A stretch of 32,713 nucleotides of DNA from Betaproteobacteria bacterium RIFCSPLOWO2_02_FULL_67_26 (GTDB taxonomy: Bacteria > Pseudomonadota > Gammaproteobacteria > Burkholderiales > SG8-41). The notes under the pieces are model-generated. The model saw nothing but the letters and a program-made list of their open reading frames with translations, ran no database searches and was not told the origin of the DNA. This document shows positions 1 to 10,283 of this stretch, one piece after another. The DNA lies in assembly GCA_001771935.1 (NCBI GenBank), contig MERD01000041.1:1-32713 (forward strand), in the 5' to 3' direction. The position numbers and the translations under genes were made by a program. How positions within the stretch are numbered: position 1 is the stretch's first letter; every line of letters starts with the position of its first letter.

Positions 1-152
1 TGGAGGAAGTTTTCCACCGTGAGCGGCGCCTTGTCGGGGTAGAGCTCGACGACGATCGCCCCCATGCTGGTCTTCAGCTCCACCTGCGGGCTCGCCGCCC
101 CCGCCCCGAAGGACGCCAGCACGGCGACAACAGCAAACAGGGATCTCAGCAT
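1..152 (-). CDS. ppiA: Periplasmic peptidyl-prolyl cis-trans isomerase, cyclophilin type (partial, N-terminus only)
   Basis: Read on the minus strand from the ATG at 152-150, the first 50 codons give a signal peptide (MLRSLFAVVAVLASFGAGAA) followed by VELKTSMGAIVVELYPDKAP and TVENFL. This is the opening strand and helix of the cyclophilin fold, in which the protein catalyses proline isomerisation; the signal peptide places it in the periplasm. The active-site region lies outside the window, so catalytic competence cannot be judged. It is downstream of the L,D-transpeptidase gene on the same strand, separated by 54 bases that contain a heptamer repeat. Cyclophilins are often near cysS in betaproteobacteria. 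PpiA fits better than cytoplasmic PpiB because of the signal peptide. Confidence 0.85.
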   Translation of the reverse strand, partial: MLRSLFAVVAVLASFGAGAASPQVELKTSMGAIVVELYPDKAPLTVENFL

Positions 153-167
153 GGTGTGGGGAAAGCG

Positions 168-206
168 GGAAACCGGTCACCGGTCACAGGTCACCGGTCA
201 CGGGTG
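168..206. repeat. Degenerate 7-bp tandem repeat, GGTCAC(C/A/G)
   Basis: Four consecutive 7-base units lie at 175-202 (GGTCACC, GGTCACA, GGTCACC, GGTCACG), with decayed units on both sides. Read on the minus strand the unit is NGTGACC. The array begins immediately after the stop codon of the L,D-transpeptidase gene and ends about 15 bases before the cyclophilin start. It belongs to the same family as the tracts at 4084, 19075 and 23934. Confidence 0.85.
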
Positions 207-1520
207 TCAGGCAGAGCCTTCGTACAAGATCCGCCACGCGCCGCGTTCCCGGATCCAGTACTGGCGCTTGCGCATCTGTTGGGCGAGATTGCTGCTCGCG
301 TAATCCTGGTCGAAGCTCACCACCGCAAGATCGTCGCGCCCCGGGTAGAGAAAGATGGTCACCTTGTCGAGCTTGAGCCGGATCCACGCCTTGCCGGCGT
401 TGATCTTGCGCTTCTGCTCCGACCATTGCGCGAAGTCCACCTTGGACGTGGAGAAATTCGCGGCGTAATGGGTGAGGTATTTCCCGGTGTCGAGACTTTC
501 CCAGTCGCGGCGCCAGTTCTCGACGCTGCGCGTGAGTTCCGTGCGCAACGCCCTGGCCGCGTCCACGCCGGCCCACTCGACGCCGTGAGCGATGATGACG
601 GGTGTCACCCCGACCTGGACGTTCCGGGCGATGGCCTCGAAGTCCGCGTTGGTGAGCGCGACGCAGCCGTCGCTCGCGCGCGGCGGCCGGCTGTAGGTAT
701 CGAACGGCACGCCGTGCAGCCAGATGCCGTAGCCCTCGCGTCCCTGGCGCCGGTCCCATTCGTTCGGGTAGCTGATCGGGAGCGCGCCCTGCCCGTAGAG
801 CTCGCTCGCCCTGCCGTAGGTCGCGTACAGCTTGTCGCGCGGGATGCTGTCGGTGACGTGGTAGACGCCGAGCGGCGTCTTCTTGTCGCCCTCCTTGAAC
901 TTGTCGATCCCGTTCTTGCCGATGGTGATGTAGTAGTCGGCGACGTAACGCGCCTCGCCGCCGCGGTTCTCGAACACGTAGAGCGTGGATTTCGCCGTGT
1001 CCACCACCAGCGCGTGGCGCTGCTCGGGGCGCATCTGCACCAGGTAGCGCGGCACGAGATCGACCGGGCGCAGGTGCTGGCTGCGCGCCAGCCGGGCACG
1101 CGCCTCGTCGCGCAGCTCCTCGAGCCGGTGGTTGGGCGCGCCCGGCGCGTTGCCTACCGTGGTGAGCGGCCGCGCCCGGGCGAGGAGCAGGTCGCCCTTG
1201 ATGAGGTGCGCCAGCCGGAAATTGGGATAGTCGCGGATGACCTTGTCGATCTCGGTGACGGCGGAATCGAGGCGCCTGTTGCTGACCTCGTTGAGCGTGC
1301 GGAACAGCAGCGCCTCGGGGTTGATGCCGGCGGCGTGGCCGTTGATCGCAGGGATCTGCACCGAGGCCGCCGTGGGCACGGCTCGTCCGCTGCGAGTGCC
1401 CATGAACACGCCGCCGCAAACGGCCGCCACCAGCACCGTCACGGCTGCGTAGCGCAGCGGGCGCGAGGTGAAGAGCGCTCGCAGCTTCAGCCCCCCACTT
1501 TTTCCTGCTGGATGAGCCAC
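207..1520 (-). CDS. L,D-transpeptidase (YkuD domain) with C-terminal NTF2-like domain
   Basis: A predicted envelope enzyme that forms or edits meso-DAP cross-links in peptidoglycan, or attaches or detaches proteins there. From the GTG at 1520 the product is 437 residues. It has a membrane segment or uncleaved signal at about 22-42, a helical region at about 65-150 and a YkuD domain starting near LVVDTAKSTLYVFEN (171). Catalytic motifs are H269-G and S283-D-G-C286, with Cys286 the expected nucleophile; the Arg common after the Cys is replaced by Ala. The last ~110 residues form a small alpha+beta domain resembling the C-terminus of the upstream TPR protein. The reading frame stays open far upstream inside the TPR gene, so the start is uncertain. 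The GTG at 1520 has GGGAG four bases upstream; a CTG at 1490, overlapping the TPR stop, is the alternative. It is translationally coupled to the TPR gene. Confidence 0.85.
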   Translation of the reverse strand: MAHPAGKSGGLKLRALFTSRPLRYAAVTVLVAAVCGGVFMGTRSGRAVPTAASVQIPAINGHAAGINPEALLFRTLNEVSNRRLDSAVTEIDKVIRDYPNFRLAHLIKGDLLLARARPLTTVGNAPGAPNHRLEELRDEARARLARSQHLRPVDLVPRYLVQMRPEQRHALVVDTAKSTLYVFENRGGEARYVADYYITIGKNGIDKFKEGDKKTPLGVYHVTDSIPRDKLYATYGRASELYGQGALPISYPNEWDRRQGREGYGIWLHGVPFDTYSRPPRASDGCVALTNADFEAIARNVQVGVTPVIIAHGVEWAGVDAARALRTELTRSVENWRRDWESLDTGKYLTHYAANFSTSKVDFAQWSEQKRKINAGKAWIRLKLDKVTIFLYPGRDDLAVVSFDQDYASSNLAQQMRKRQYWIRERGAWRILYEGSA

Positions 1521-2530
1521 TTGTCTCCCGCCTTGACCATCACCAGCGTCTTGGTGGTGCTGGAAGCCTTGACGACATCCGACCGGTAATGCTGGCGGAA
1601 GGTCACCGTGACGCGGCCGCTGTCGTTGAACACCACCCGGGGCGACTCGATCTCCACCTGGATCTTGCGCGGCTTGGCGATGCGCGCCTTGCGTTGGGAC
1701 TCCCAGTCGTCGCGCGCTACGCCCTTCGGCGTCTTGAAGTCGGGCGCGTAGTGGGCAAGGTAGCCCGCGATGTCGTTGCTCGACCACGCTTTCGCCCACT
1801 GGTTGACCGAATTCAATACTTCGTCCGGGTTGCGGCCGGAACCGGCGGGCGGCTTGGCCGGGACCGCCTTCGCAACCGGCTCGGCTGACTTGTCCGGCGG
1901 CGGCGGGGTCGGCGCCGGCCGCTTCGGCGCGGGCGTGACCGAGGGCGTAACTGCGGCGAGCTTCGTTGCATCCGGCCTGGTCGCGGCGACTTTTGGCGGG
2001 CGCGGCGGGCTCGAGAACAGGTCCTTGATGAGATTCAGCTTGGTTTGCAAGGGGGTGTTGCCCTTGTCGAGCTGCAACGCCTTGTCGTAGGCCTGGCTCG
2101 CCATCTTGGCGTAGATGTCGCCGAGGTTTTCGTGCGCGGTGGCGTAGCTGGGATGGGTGCGAATCGCCATCTCGAGCGCGTTCCGCGCCTTGTCGTACTG
2201 GCCCTGGGACGCGTAGAGCACCGCCAGGTTGTTGTACGGCTCCGGCAGCTCGGGAAACTCCTGGGTGAGCTCGGTGAAGACCTTGATCGCGTCGTTGGGC
2301 TTGTTCTGCTCGGCGAGGATCAGGCCTTTCAGGAAGCGTCCGCGCGCGTCTTTCGGCTGGCTCTTGAGAAACGCGTCCACGCGCTCGAGCGCGCGATCGT
2401 GCTGGCCTTGCTTGAACAGCTGGCTTGCGTCCTGCAACTCGTCGACCTGCGCGGTGGCCGGCGCTGCGATAAGGAAGGCGCCGAGAAGTATCGCAGCAAG
2501 CGCGCTGGAGCGAGTGTGGGGAAGGGGCAT
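1487..2530 (-). CDS. Secreted TPR protein with C-terminal NTF2-like domain
   Basis: 347 residues. A Sec signal peptide ends near APATA-QV (about residue 28). TPR helices cover about 30-165, with typical motifs such as LPEPYNNLAVLYASQGQYDKA. A Pro/Ala/Lys-rich linker spans about 180-230, and a C-terminal domain begins near VNQWAKAWSSNDIAGYLAHY. TPR domains mediate protein contacts. The C-terminal domain has the layout of NTF2/SnoaL-like or Cds6-type domains found on some L,D-transpeptidases. The downstream gene carries a matching domain (VENWRRDWESLDTGKYLTHY), so the two proteins probably act together at the cell wall; that partnership is inferred. The stop codon overlaps the 5' part of the transpeptidase gene. 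ATG start at 2530 follows the signal-peptide pattern. Confidence 0.85.
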   Translation of the reverse strand: MPLPHTRSSALAAILLGAFLIAAPATAQVDELQDASQLFKQGQHDRALERVDAFLKSQPKDARGRFLKGLILAEQNKPNDAIKVFTELTQEFPELPEPYNNLAVLYASQGQYDKARNALEMAIRTHPSYATAHENLGDIYAKMASQAYDKALQLDKGNTPLQTKLNLIKDLFSSPPRPPKVAATRPDATKLAAVTPSVTPAPKRPAPTPPPPDKSAEPVAKAVPAKPPAGSGRNPDEVLNSVNQWAKAWSSNDIAGYLAHYAPDFKTPKGVARDDWESQRKARIAKPRKIQVEIESPRVVFNDSGRVTVTFRQHYRSDVVKASSTTKTLVMVKAGDKWLIQQEKVGG

Positions 2531-2706
2531 TGTGCTATACTTTTCCGAGTATTTCAGAGGGTTAGTGACTAAATCCTAGAAATTTTACCAAGAACGCCGG
2601 GTAATTCAAACTGGTCGTTTTTCCGCGGCTGCCGGCGCCCTCCCGTGCCCCTGGCCGGCGCTCCCGCAGGCCCCGGCCGGGAAGCCCCTGCGGACGGGCG
2701 CAAGCC
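2531..2706. promoter_or_regulatory. Divergent intergenic region between the TPR gene and cysS, with palindrome and leader hairpin
   Basis: No gene is seen in these 176 bases. They hold an 11-base palindrome TTAGTGACTAA at 2562-2572 in an AT-richer stretch, a possible operator or promoter part. A plus-strand TATACT at 2535-2540 resembles a -10 box but lacks a good -35. Just before cysS a GC-rich stem-loop is possible: CCGCAGG (2664-2670) pairs with CCTGCGG (2687-2693), and its loop holds the palindrome CCCGGCCGGG. The cysS ATG lies 13 bases beyond the stem and lacks an obvious Shine-Dalgarno sequence. Confidence 0.4.
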
Positions 2707-4077
2707 ATGCTGAAGATCTACAACTCGCTCACCCGGGACAAGCAGGATTTCGTCCCGATCACGCCCGGACGGGTGCGCCTGTACGTCTGCGGCATGACCG
2801 TCTACGACCACATCCACATGGGGGGCGCGCGGATGCTGGTGGCGTTCGACGTGGTGCAGCGCTGGCTGCGGGCGTCGGGCTACGACGTGACCTACGTGCG
2901 CAACATCACCGACATCGACGACAAGATCATCAAGCGCGCGCAGGAGAATGGCGAGGAGGTTGAAACGCTCACTGCACGCTTCATCGCCGCCATGAATGAG
3001 GACAGCGCCGCGCTCGGGGTGGAAAAACCCGATTTTGAGCCGCGCGCCACCGAGCACGTGCCGGGCATGCAGGAGATGATCCGGCAGCTCGAAACCCGCG
3101 GGCTTGCCTACCGCGCCTCGAATGGCGACGTCAACTACTCGGTGCGCAAGTTCCCGGGCTACGGCAGGCTCTCCGGCAAGTCGCTGGAGGACCTGCGTGC
3201 CGGCGAGCGGGTCGAGGTGGAGCTGTCCAAGCAGGACCCGCTCGATTTCGTGCTGTGGAAGAAAGCGAAGGAGGGCGAGCCGGCGTGGGATTCGCCGTGG
3301 GGCAAGGGCCGCCCCGGCTGGCACATCGAGTGCTCGGTCATGTCGAGCGCGCTGCTCGGCAACCACTTCGACATCCATGGCGGCGGCCAGGACCTGCAGT
3401 TTCCCCATCACGAGAACGAGATCGCGCAGTCGGAGGGCGCCAACCAGTCGAAATTCGTCAACACCTGGATGCACAACGGGTTCGTGCGGGTGGACAACGA
3501 AAAAATGTCGAAGTCGCTCGGCAACTTCTTCACGGTGCGCGAGGTCCTGAGACGGTACGATCCCGAAGTCGTGCGCTTCTTCATCGTCCGCGCGCACTAC
3601 CGCAGCCCGCTCAACTATTCCGACCACCACCTCGACGATGCCCGGCAGGCGCTGACGCGGCTCTACACCGCGCTGAAGGGCGTCGCGGCGGCAACCGGGA
3701 AAATCGACTGGAAGCACCCGGTTGCCGCACGCTTCCACGAGGCTATGGACGACGATTTCAATACGCCGGAAGCCGTGGCGGTCCTGTTCGACCTGGCCAA
3801 CGAGCTCAACAAGAGCCGGTCGGAGGGAGACGCCGCGCTGCTGAAATCGCTCGCGGCGACGCTGGGCCTGCTGCAGCGCGATCCGCAGCAGTTTCTGCAG
3901 GCGCTGCCGGCTGGCGATGGGTTGACTCCGGACGCGATCGACGCGCTGATTGCCGCGCGTGCGGCAGCCAGAACGGCGAAGAACTTCGCAGAGGCCGACC
4001 GCATACGCGACGAGCTCCTGAAGTCCGGCATCACGCTGGAGGATTCGTCGAAAGGGACCCTCTGGCGGCGCAGCTGA
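2707..4077 (+). CDS. cysS: Cysteinyl-tRNA synthetase
   Basis: Charges tRNA-Cys with cysteine in the cytoplasm. 456 residues, the usual bacterial length, colinear from [10 protein letters not shown]. Visible class I features are VCGMTVYD with zinc ligand Cys28, [13 protein letters not shown], the second zinc Cys in [23 protein letters not shown] with the His/Glu zinc ligands, KMSKSLGNF (KMSKS loop) and a helical DALR-type C-terminal region. The odd point is the HIGH motif: it reads H37-M-G-G40 instead of H-x-G-H, so the second histidine is glycine (codon GGC at 2824-2826). HxGG occurs in some GluRS enzymes but is unusual for CysRS. All other motifs are intact, so the gene is probably functional. 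It stands alone on the plus strand, followed by a heptamer tract. Confidence 0.97.
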   Translation: MLKIYNSLTRDKQDFVPITPGRVRLYVCGMTVYDHIHMGGARMLVAFDVVQRWLRASGYDVTYVRNITDIDDKIIKRAQENGEEVETLTARFIAAMNEDSAALGVEKPDFEPRATEHVPGMQEMIRQLETRGLAYRASNGDVNYSVRKFPGYGRLSGKSLEDLRAGERVEVELSKQDPLDFVLWKKAKEGEPAWDSPWGKGRPGWHIECSVMSSALLGNHFDIHGGGQDLQFPHHENEIAQSEGANQSKFVNTWMHNGFVRVDNEKMSKSLGNFFTVREVLRRYDPEVVRFFIVRAHYRSPLNYSDHHLDDARQALTRLYTALKGVAAATGKIDWKHPVAARFHEAMDDDFNTPEAVAVLFDLANELNKSRSEGDAALLKSLAATLGLLQRDPQQFLQALPAGDGLTPDAIDALIAARAAARTAKNFAEADRIRDELLKSGITLEDSSKGTLWRRS

Positions 4078-4083
4078 CAATCC

Positions 4084-4111
4084 GTGACCAGTGACCGGTG
4101 ACCAGTGATGG
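4084..4111. repeat. Degenerate 7-bp tandem repeat, GTGACC(A/G)
   Basis: Four units are in register: GTGACCA (4084), GTGACCG (4091), GTGACCA (4098) and the decayed GTGATGG (4105). The tract starts six bases after the cysS stop and ends just before the ribosome binding site GGAGGGG (4111-4117) of the next gene. Because 7 is not a multiple of 3, the TGA in successive units falls in all three forward frames. Confidence 0.85.
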
Positions 4112-4121
4112 GAGGGGCTAG

Positions 4122-5273
4122 GTGAGCAAGATCGCAGAGGTCAAGACGCACCCGATTTCGATACCGCTCAGGCACACGCTGTGGACGGCGCACGAGGAGT
4201 TGAAGGACTCCAGCCTGATCCTGGTGGAGGTTCGCACCGACGACGGGATCACGGGCGTCGGCCAGATCCACGGCTCGCCGCAGAAGGCGATCTGCGAGTG
4301 GGTGGCCCGCCTCGGGGAAATCGTCCGCGGCATGGAGGCGACCGCCAACGTCGCGGTGTGGGAGAAGCTGTTTTCCCTCACCTCGCCGCGGCCCGGCGGG
4401 ATGGGCGGGCGCGATGGTCTGCCGCCGCCGCTGCCGCGAGGCGCCCGCCCGCAGATCATGGCGGCGATCGCCGGCATCGACATCGCGCTGTGGGACATCC
4501 GGGGAAAGTGCGCCGGCATGCCGGTGTATCGCCTGCTCGGCGGGGACAAGCGGCCGATCTTCACCTACGCGACCGGGGGCTACTACCAACTGGGCGCGCC
4601 GGACAAGGTCTATGCGGACGAGCTTGCAAGCTTCGTCAAGGCGGGGTTCCGCGCGGTCAAGCTCAAGACTGGCGGCGGAACGGTTGCCGAGGAAGCGCGG
4701 CGCGTGCGCGCGGTGCGCGAGGCGATCGGTAAGGACATTGCCCTGATGCTCGACATGAATGCGCCCTACGATATCGACGGGTGCATTGCCTTTGCGCGCG
4801 CGGTCGAGCCGCTCGCCATCTTCTGGCTGGAGGAGCCGCTGCACTGGTACCTCCAGCCCGCGGATTTCGCGCGGCTCGCGCAGGCGACCCCCATTCCGCT
4901 CGCGCACGGCGAGCGCGAGCTGACCCGCTTCACGATTCGCGATTTCATCGCTTCCGGGGCGATCCGCTACGTGCAGTTCGACTCGACGCGCTACGCGGGC
5001 TTTACCGAGGCGCTGCGGGTCGCGCAGCTCGCCGAGCAGCATGGCGTCATGATCGCGCCGCACACGGTGCCGGAGCTGCACGCGCACCTGGTTGCGGCGT
5101 TTCCGCGCTGCGGCTTCGGGGTGGAATCGCACGGCGACGCGGCGCGCGATCCCGTGTCGTCCGGGCTCTACCGCGAGCGCGCGCGGGCGCGGGACAGCCA
5201 CGTCCATCTCAACGACCAGTCCGGCTTCGGGATCGAGATCGACTGGGACTTCGTGAAGCGTCACCGCGCCTGA
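4122..5273 (+). CDS. Mandelate racemase/muconate lactonizing family enzyme (enolase superfamily)
   Basis: A TIM-barrel enzyme that abstracts the proton alpha to a carboxylate, probably of a sugar acid or related hydroxy acid; the substrate cannot be read from the sequence. 383 residues, GTG start with GGAGGGG four bases upstream. The N-terminal capping domain covers about 1-125. Barrel motifs are K180-L-K182 (the KxK base), D211, E237 and E264 as the likely metal ligands (LMLDMNAP, FWLEEPL, AHGERE), and D287 with H314 (IAPHTVPE) as the His-Asp dyad. KxK plus His-Asp places it in the mandelate racemase subgroup, as in acid-sugar dehydratases. No sugar-catabolic partner is adjacent, so it looks like an isolated accessory gene between cysS and corA. 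Confidence 0.88.
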   Translation: MSKIAEVKTHPISIPLRHTLWTAHEELKDSSLILVEVRTDDGITGVGQIHGSPQKAICEWVARLGEIVRGMEATANVAVWEKLFSLTSPRPGGMGGRDGLPPPLPRGARPQIMAAIAGIDIALWDIRGKCAGMPVYRLLGGDKRPIFTYATGGYYQLGAPDKVYADELASFVKAGFRAVKLKTGGGTVAEEARRVRAVREAIGKDIALMLDMNAPYDIDGCIAFARAVEPLAIFWLEEPLHWYLQPADFARLAQATPIPLAHGERELTRFTIRDFIASGAIRYVQFDSTRYAGFTEALRVAQLAEQHGVMIAPHTVPELHAHLVAAFPRCGFGVESHGDAARDPVSSGLYRERARARDSHVHLNDQSGFGIEIDWDFVKRHRA

Positions 5274-5337
5274 AGACTGTTATCGGTCCCCTCATCGGCG
5301 GCTTCCCGTTTATCATAGCCGCCACCGGGGGGCGATC

Positions 5338-6303
<966 letters not shown>

Positions 6304-6304
6304 G

Positions 6305-6336
6305 GCGGTGATGCCGTGACGAAGTGACGCGGTGGC
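6305..6336. repeat. Degenerate 8-bp tandem repeat, GNNGTGAC
   Basis: Four 8-base units are in register: GCGGTGAT (6305), GCCGTGAC (6313), GAAGTGAC (6321) and GCGGTGGC (6329). The tract begins one base after the corA stop and lies in the 49-base gap between the convergent corA and dnaJ genes. It shares the GTGAC core of the heptamer tracts but has an 8-base period. Confidence 0.7.
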
Positions 6337-6352
6337 GATCCGGGCTGCCCGG

Positions 6353-7477
6353 CTACTGCGCGAAGAATTCCTTCACTTTTTCCATCCACGACCTGGCGCG
6401 CGGATTGTGGCGGCCGCCGTCCTTCTGGTTGATCGCCTCGAGCTCGGCGAGTAACTCCTTCTGGCGCGAGGTGAGGTTGACCGGCGTCTCCACCGCGACG
6501 TGGCAGATGAGGTCGCCGTGGCTCGACGAGCGCACGCCCTTGATGCCCTTGCCGCGCAACCGGAACATCTGCCCCGTCTGCGTGCCGGCCGGCACCTTGA
6601 TCTTGGCGTAGCCGTCCAGCGTCGGGATCTCGATGTCGCCGCCGAGCGCCGCGGCGGTGAAGCTGATCGGCATTTCGCAGTGGAGATCGTTGTGGTCGCG
6701 GGTGAATACCGGGTGGGGCTTGAGGTGGATCACCACGTAGAGGTCGCCCGGCGGGCCGCCATTCACGCCGGCCTCGCCTTCGCCCGACAAGCGGATGCGG
6801 TCGCCTTCATCCACGCCGGCGGGAATCTTCACCGACAGCGTCTTGTGCTGCTTGATGCGCCCGGCCCCGCTGCAGGTCGGGCACGGGGACGCCACGATCT
6901 TGCCGCTGCCGTGGCAGCGCGGGCAGGTCTGCTGGATCGAGAAGAAGCCCTGCTGCATCCGCACCTGGCCGTGGCCCTGGCAGGTCGGGCAGGTGGTGGG
7001 GGAGGTGCCGGCCTTGGCGCCGCTGCCGTGGCAGGTTGCGCATTCCTCCATGGCCGGGATGCGGATGCGCGTCTCGGTGCCGCGCGCGGCGTCTTCCAGC
7101 GAGATCTCGAGGTTGTAGCGCAGGTCGGCGCCGCGGTAGACGCTCGAGCGCCCGCGCCCGCCGCCGAAGATGTCGCCGAAGATGTCGCCGAATGCATCGG
7201 CAAAGCCGCCGAATCCCGCCCCGGCGCCGCCAGCGCCGGCTGCGGCCGACGGGTCCACGCCGGCGTGGCCGAACTGGTCGTAGGCCGCGCGCTTCTGTCC
7301 ATCCGACAGAATTTCGTACGCTTCCTTGGCTTCCTTGAAGTGCTCTTCCGCCTTGGGATTGTCCGGGTTGCGGTCCGGGTGCCACTTCATGGCGAGCTTG
7401 CGGTACGACTTCTTGATGTCCTCTTCCGAGGCGTCCCGGTTCACGCCGAGCACTTCGTAATAGTCTTTTTTTGCCAT
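6353..7477 (-). CDS. dnaJ: Chaperone protein DnaJ (Hsp40)
   Basis: Co-chaperone that delivers unfolded substrates to DnaK and stimulates its ATPase. 374 residues, full length. The J-domain (about 1-70) carries the essential HPD in [10 protein letters not shown] Gly/Phe-rich linker spans about 75-125. Four CxxCxGxG zinc repeats follow ([32 protein letters not shown]) at about 135-215, then the C-terminal substrate-binding and dimerisation domains. Last gene of the hrcA-hemH-grpE-dnaK-dnaJ cluster. A 107-base gap with strong hairpins separates it from dnaK, so it may be expressed at a lower level than dnaK. Confidence 0.98.
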   Translation of the reverse strand: MAKKDYYEVLGVNRDASEEDIKKSYRKLAMKWHPDRNPDNPKAEEHFKEAKEAYEILSDGQKRAAYDQFGHAGVDPSAAAGAGGAGAGFGGFADAFGDIFGDIFGGGRGRSSVYRGADLRYNLEISLEDAARGTETRIRIPAMEECATCHGSGAKAGTSPTTCPTCQGHGQVRMQQGFFSIQQTCPRCHGSGKIVASPCPTCSGAGRIKQHKTLSVKIPAGVDEGDRIRLSGEGEAGVNGGPPGDLYVVIHLKPHPVFTRDHNDLHCEMPISFTAAALGGDIEIPTLDGYAKIKVPAGTQTGQMFRLRGKGIKGVRSSSHGDLICHVAVETPVNLTSRQKELLAELEAINQKDGGRHNPRARSWMEKVKEFFAQ

Positions 7478-7505
7478 GCTTGCCCGCTACCCTTGCATGC
7501 GAAAC

Positions 7506-7550
7506 GGCCGAGTTGAACGGCGGCGCCGTGCCGTCCGTTCGAAATCGGCC
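7506..7550 (-). other. Long imperfect hairpin in the dnaK-dnaJ intergenic region
   Basis: Arm 1 at 7506-7524 and arm 2 at 7530-7550 are near-perfect inverted repeats (GGCCGAGTTGAACGGCGGC against GGCCGATTTCGAACGG followed by ACGGC), separated by a 5-base loop; only a mismatch and two single-base bulges interrupt about 18 pairs. In the dnaK-dnaJ transcript it lies between the two genes, 29 bases upstream of the dnaJ start. No U-run follows, so it is more likely an mRNA processing or stability element than a terminator. Confidence 0.6.
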
Positions 7551-7557
7551 AGCCAAA

Positions 7558-7576
7558 CCGGCGCTTCAGCGTCCGG
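7558..7576 (-). terminator. Hairpin just downstream of dnaK, terminator-like or protective
   Basis: On the minus strand CCGGACGCT-GA-AGCGCCGG forms a stem of eight pairs with one bulged base and a 2-base apparent loop (effectively larger once the closing pair opens). It lies nine bases after the dnaK stop and is followed by only TTT. It could cause partial termination or block 3' exonucleases so that dnaK message exceeds dnaJ message. Confidence 0.45.
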
Positions 7577-7584
7577 ATTTGGCG

Positions 7585-9522
<1,938 letters not shown>

Positions 9523-9581
9523 GTTCTACCTCTTTGCTTTTCCGGCGTAATTTGAGATGTTATCCATATGGGGCCCAGGCC

Positions 9582-10172
9582 TCATTTTTCAACGGCTTTG
9601 GCGACAATGACGAGGGCGGGACGGATCACCCGGTCGTGCAGGAGATACCCCTTCTGCAGCACCTGAACCACGGTGTTGGGATCGGCGTCCGACGCCACCG
9701 CGCTGATCGCCTGGTGGCGATGGGGGTCGAATTTCTGTCCCAGCGGGCTGATCTCGGAGAGGTTGAAGCGCTCGAACACGCCTGCGAGCTGCTTGAGCGT
9801 CAACTCGACGCCGCTCTTCAGGCTTTCCACCGACGCGCTTTCCACGGCGAGCGCCGCCTCGAGGCTGTCCTTGACCGCCAGCAGCTCGGCGGCGAAATTC
9901 TCGACGGCGAACTTGTGCGCGCCGGCGATCTCCGCCTGGGCGCGCTTGCGGATGTTGTCGGCCTCGGCCTTCGCGCGCAGCCAGGCGTCGTGATGCTCGG
10001 CTGCGGCGAACAATGCTTTCTTCAGTTGCTCCTCGACGCCCGGCTCGACGCCTGGGCGGGGCTCTTCCGTCGCCGTTTGCTGAGGTCTCTGGGTGGCCTG
10101 CGAACCCGGCGCGGCCAGCTCCCCGGCCGGCGCGATGTTCTCGGCGTTCGTAGCGTCGGGTATTTCCTGCAT
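9582..10172 (-). CDS. grpE: Nucleotide exchange factor GrpE
   Basis: Releases ADP from DnaK to restart the chaperone cycle. 196 residues from the ATG at 10172, chosen because GGAGAGG ends three bases upstream; an in-frame TTG four codons earlier overlaps that ribosome site and is rejected. The N-terminus is disordered and Ala/Pro/Glu-rich (about 1-50). The long coiled-coil dimer helix covers about 55-110 ([17 protein letters not shown]), and the C-terminal beta wing ends in [20 protein letters not shown], the family signature. It precedes dnaK by 59 bases with no visible promoter between. Confidence 0.97.
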   Translation of the reverse strand: MQEIPDATNAENIAPAGELAAPGSQATQRPQQTATEEPRPGVEPGVEEQLKKALFAAAEHHDAWLRAKAEADNIRKRAQAEIAGAHKFAVENFAAELLAVKDSLEAALAVESASVESLKSGVELTLKQLAGVFERFNLSEISPLGQKFDPHRHQAISAVASDADPNTVVQVLQKGYLLHDRVIRPALVIVAKAVEK

Positions 10173-10198
10173 CGTCCTCTCCAAACCTAACCGTTTGA

Positions 10199-10226
10199 AT
10201 ATTGGCCCGGATCAGCGGAATTCAAG
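10199..10226 (-). promoter_or_regulatory. Candidate sigma32 (heat-shock) promoter for grpE-dnaK-dnaJ
   Basis: On the minus strand CTTGAA (10226-10221) is followed after 14 bases by GCCAATAT (10206-10199). The RpoH consensus is CTTGAA, 11-16 bases, CCCCATNT, so the -35 is perfect and the -10 matches at most positions. It lies 27 bases upstream of the grpE ATG, in the gap after hemH, which implies that grpE-dnaK-dnaJ can be induced separately from hrcA-hemH. No CIRCE inverted repeat is seen here. Confidence 0.55.
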
Positions 10227-10283
10227 TGGGGTATGGCGCGCTTAAGTTACTGACTGAAATAGGTTTTCCCTCCGCCCTCATCC

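Noticed and set aside
1521-1799. N-terminal extension of the L,D-transpeptidase to 1799
   Set aside because: That part lies within the conserved C-terminal domain of the TPR gene and gives Gly/Arg/Gln-rich sequence lacking a fold; the hydrophobic segment near 1400-1460 marks the real N-terminus.
4084-4111. Heptamer tracts as transcription factor operators
   Set aside because: They lie mostly after stop codons rather than at promoters, vary in copy number and core, and follow strict periodicity, which fits tandem repeat growth better than operator sites.
10173-10283. CIRCE operator upstream of grpE
   Set aside because: No TTAGCACTC-N9-GAGTGCTAA or close variant is present in this gap or before hrcA.
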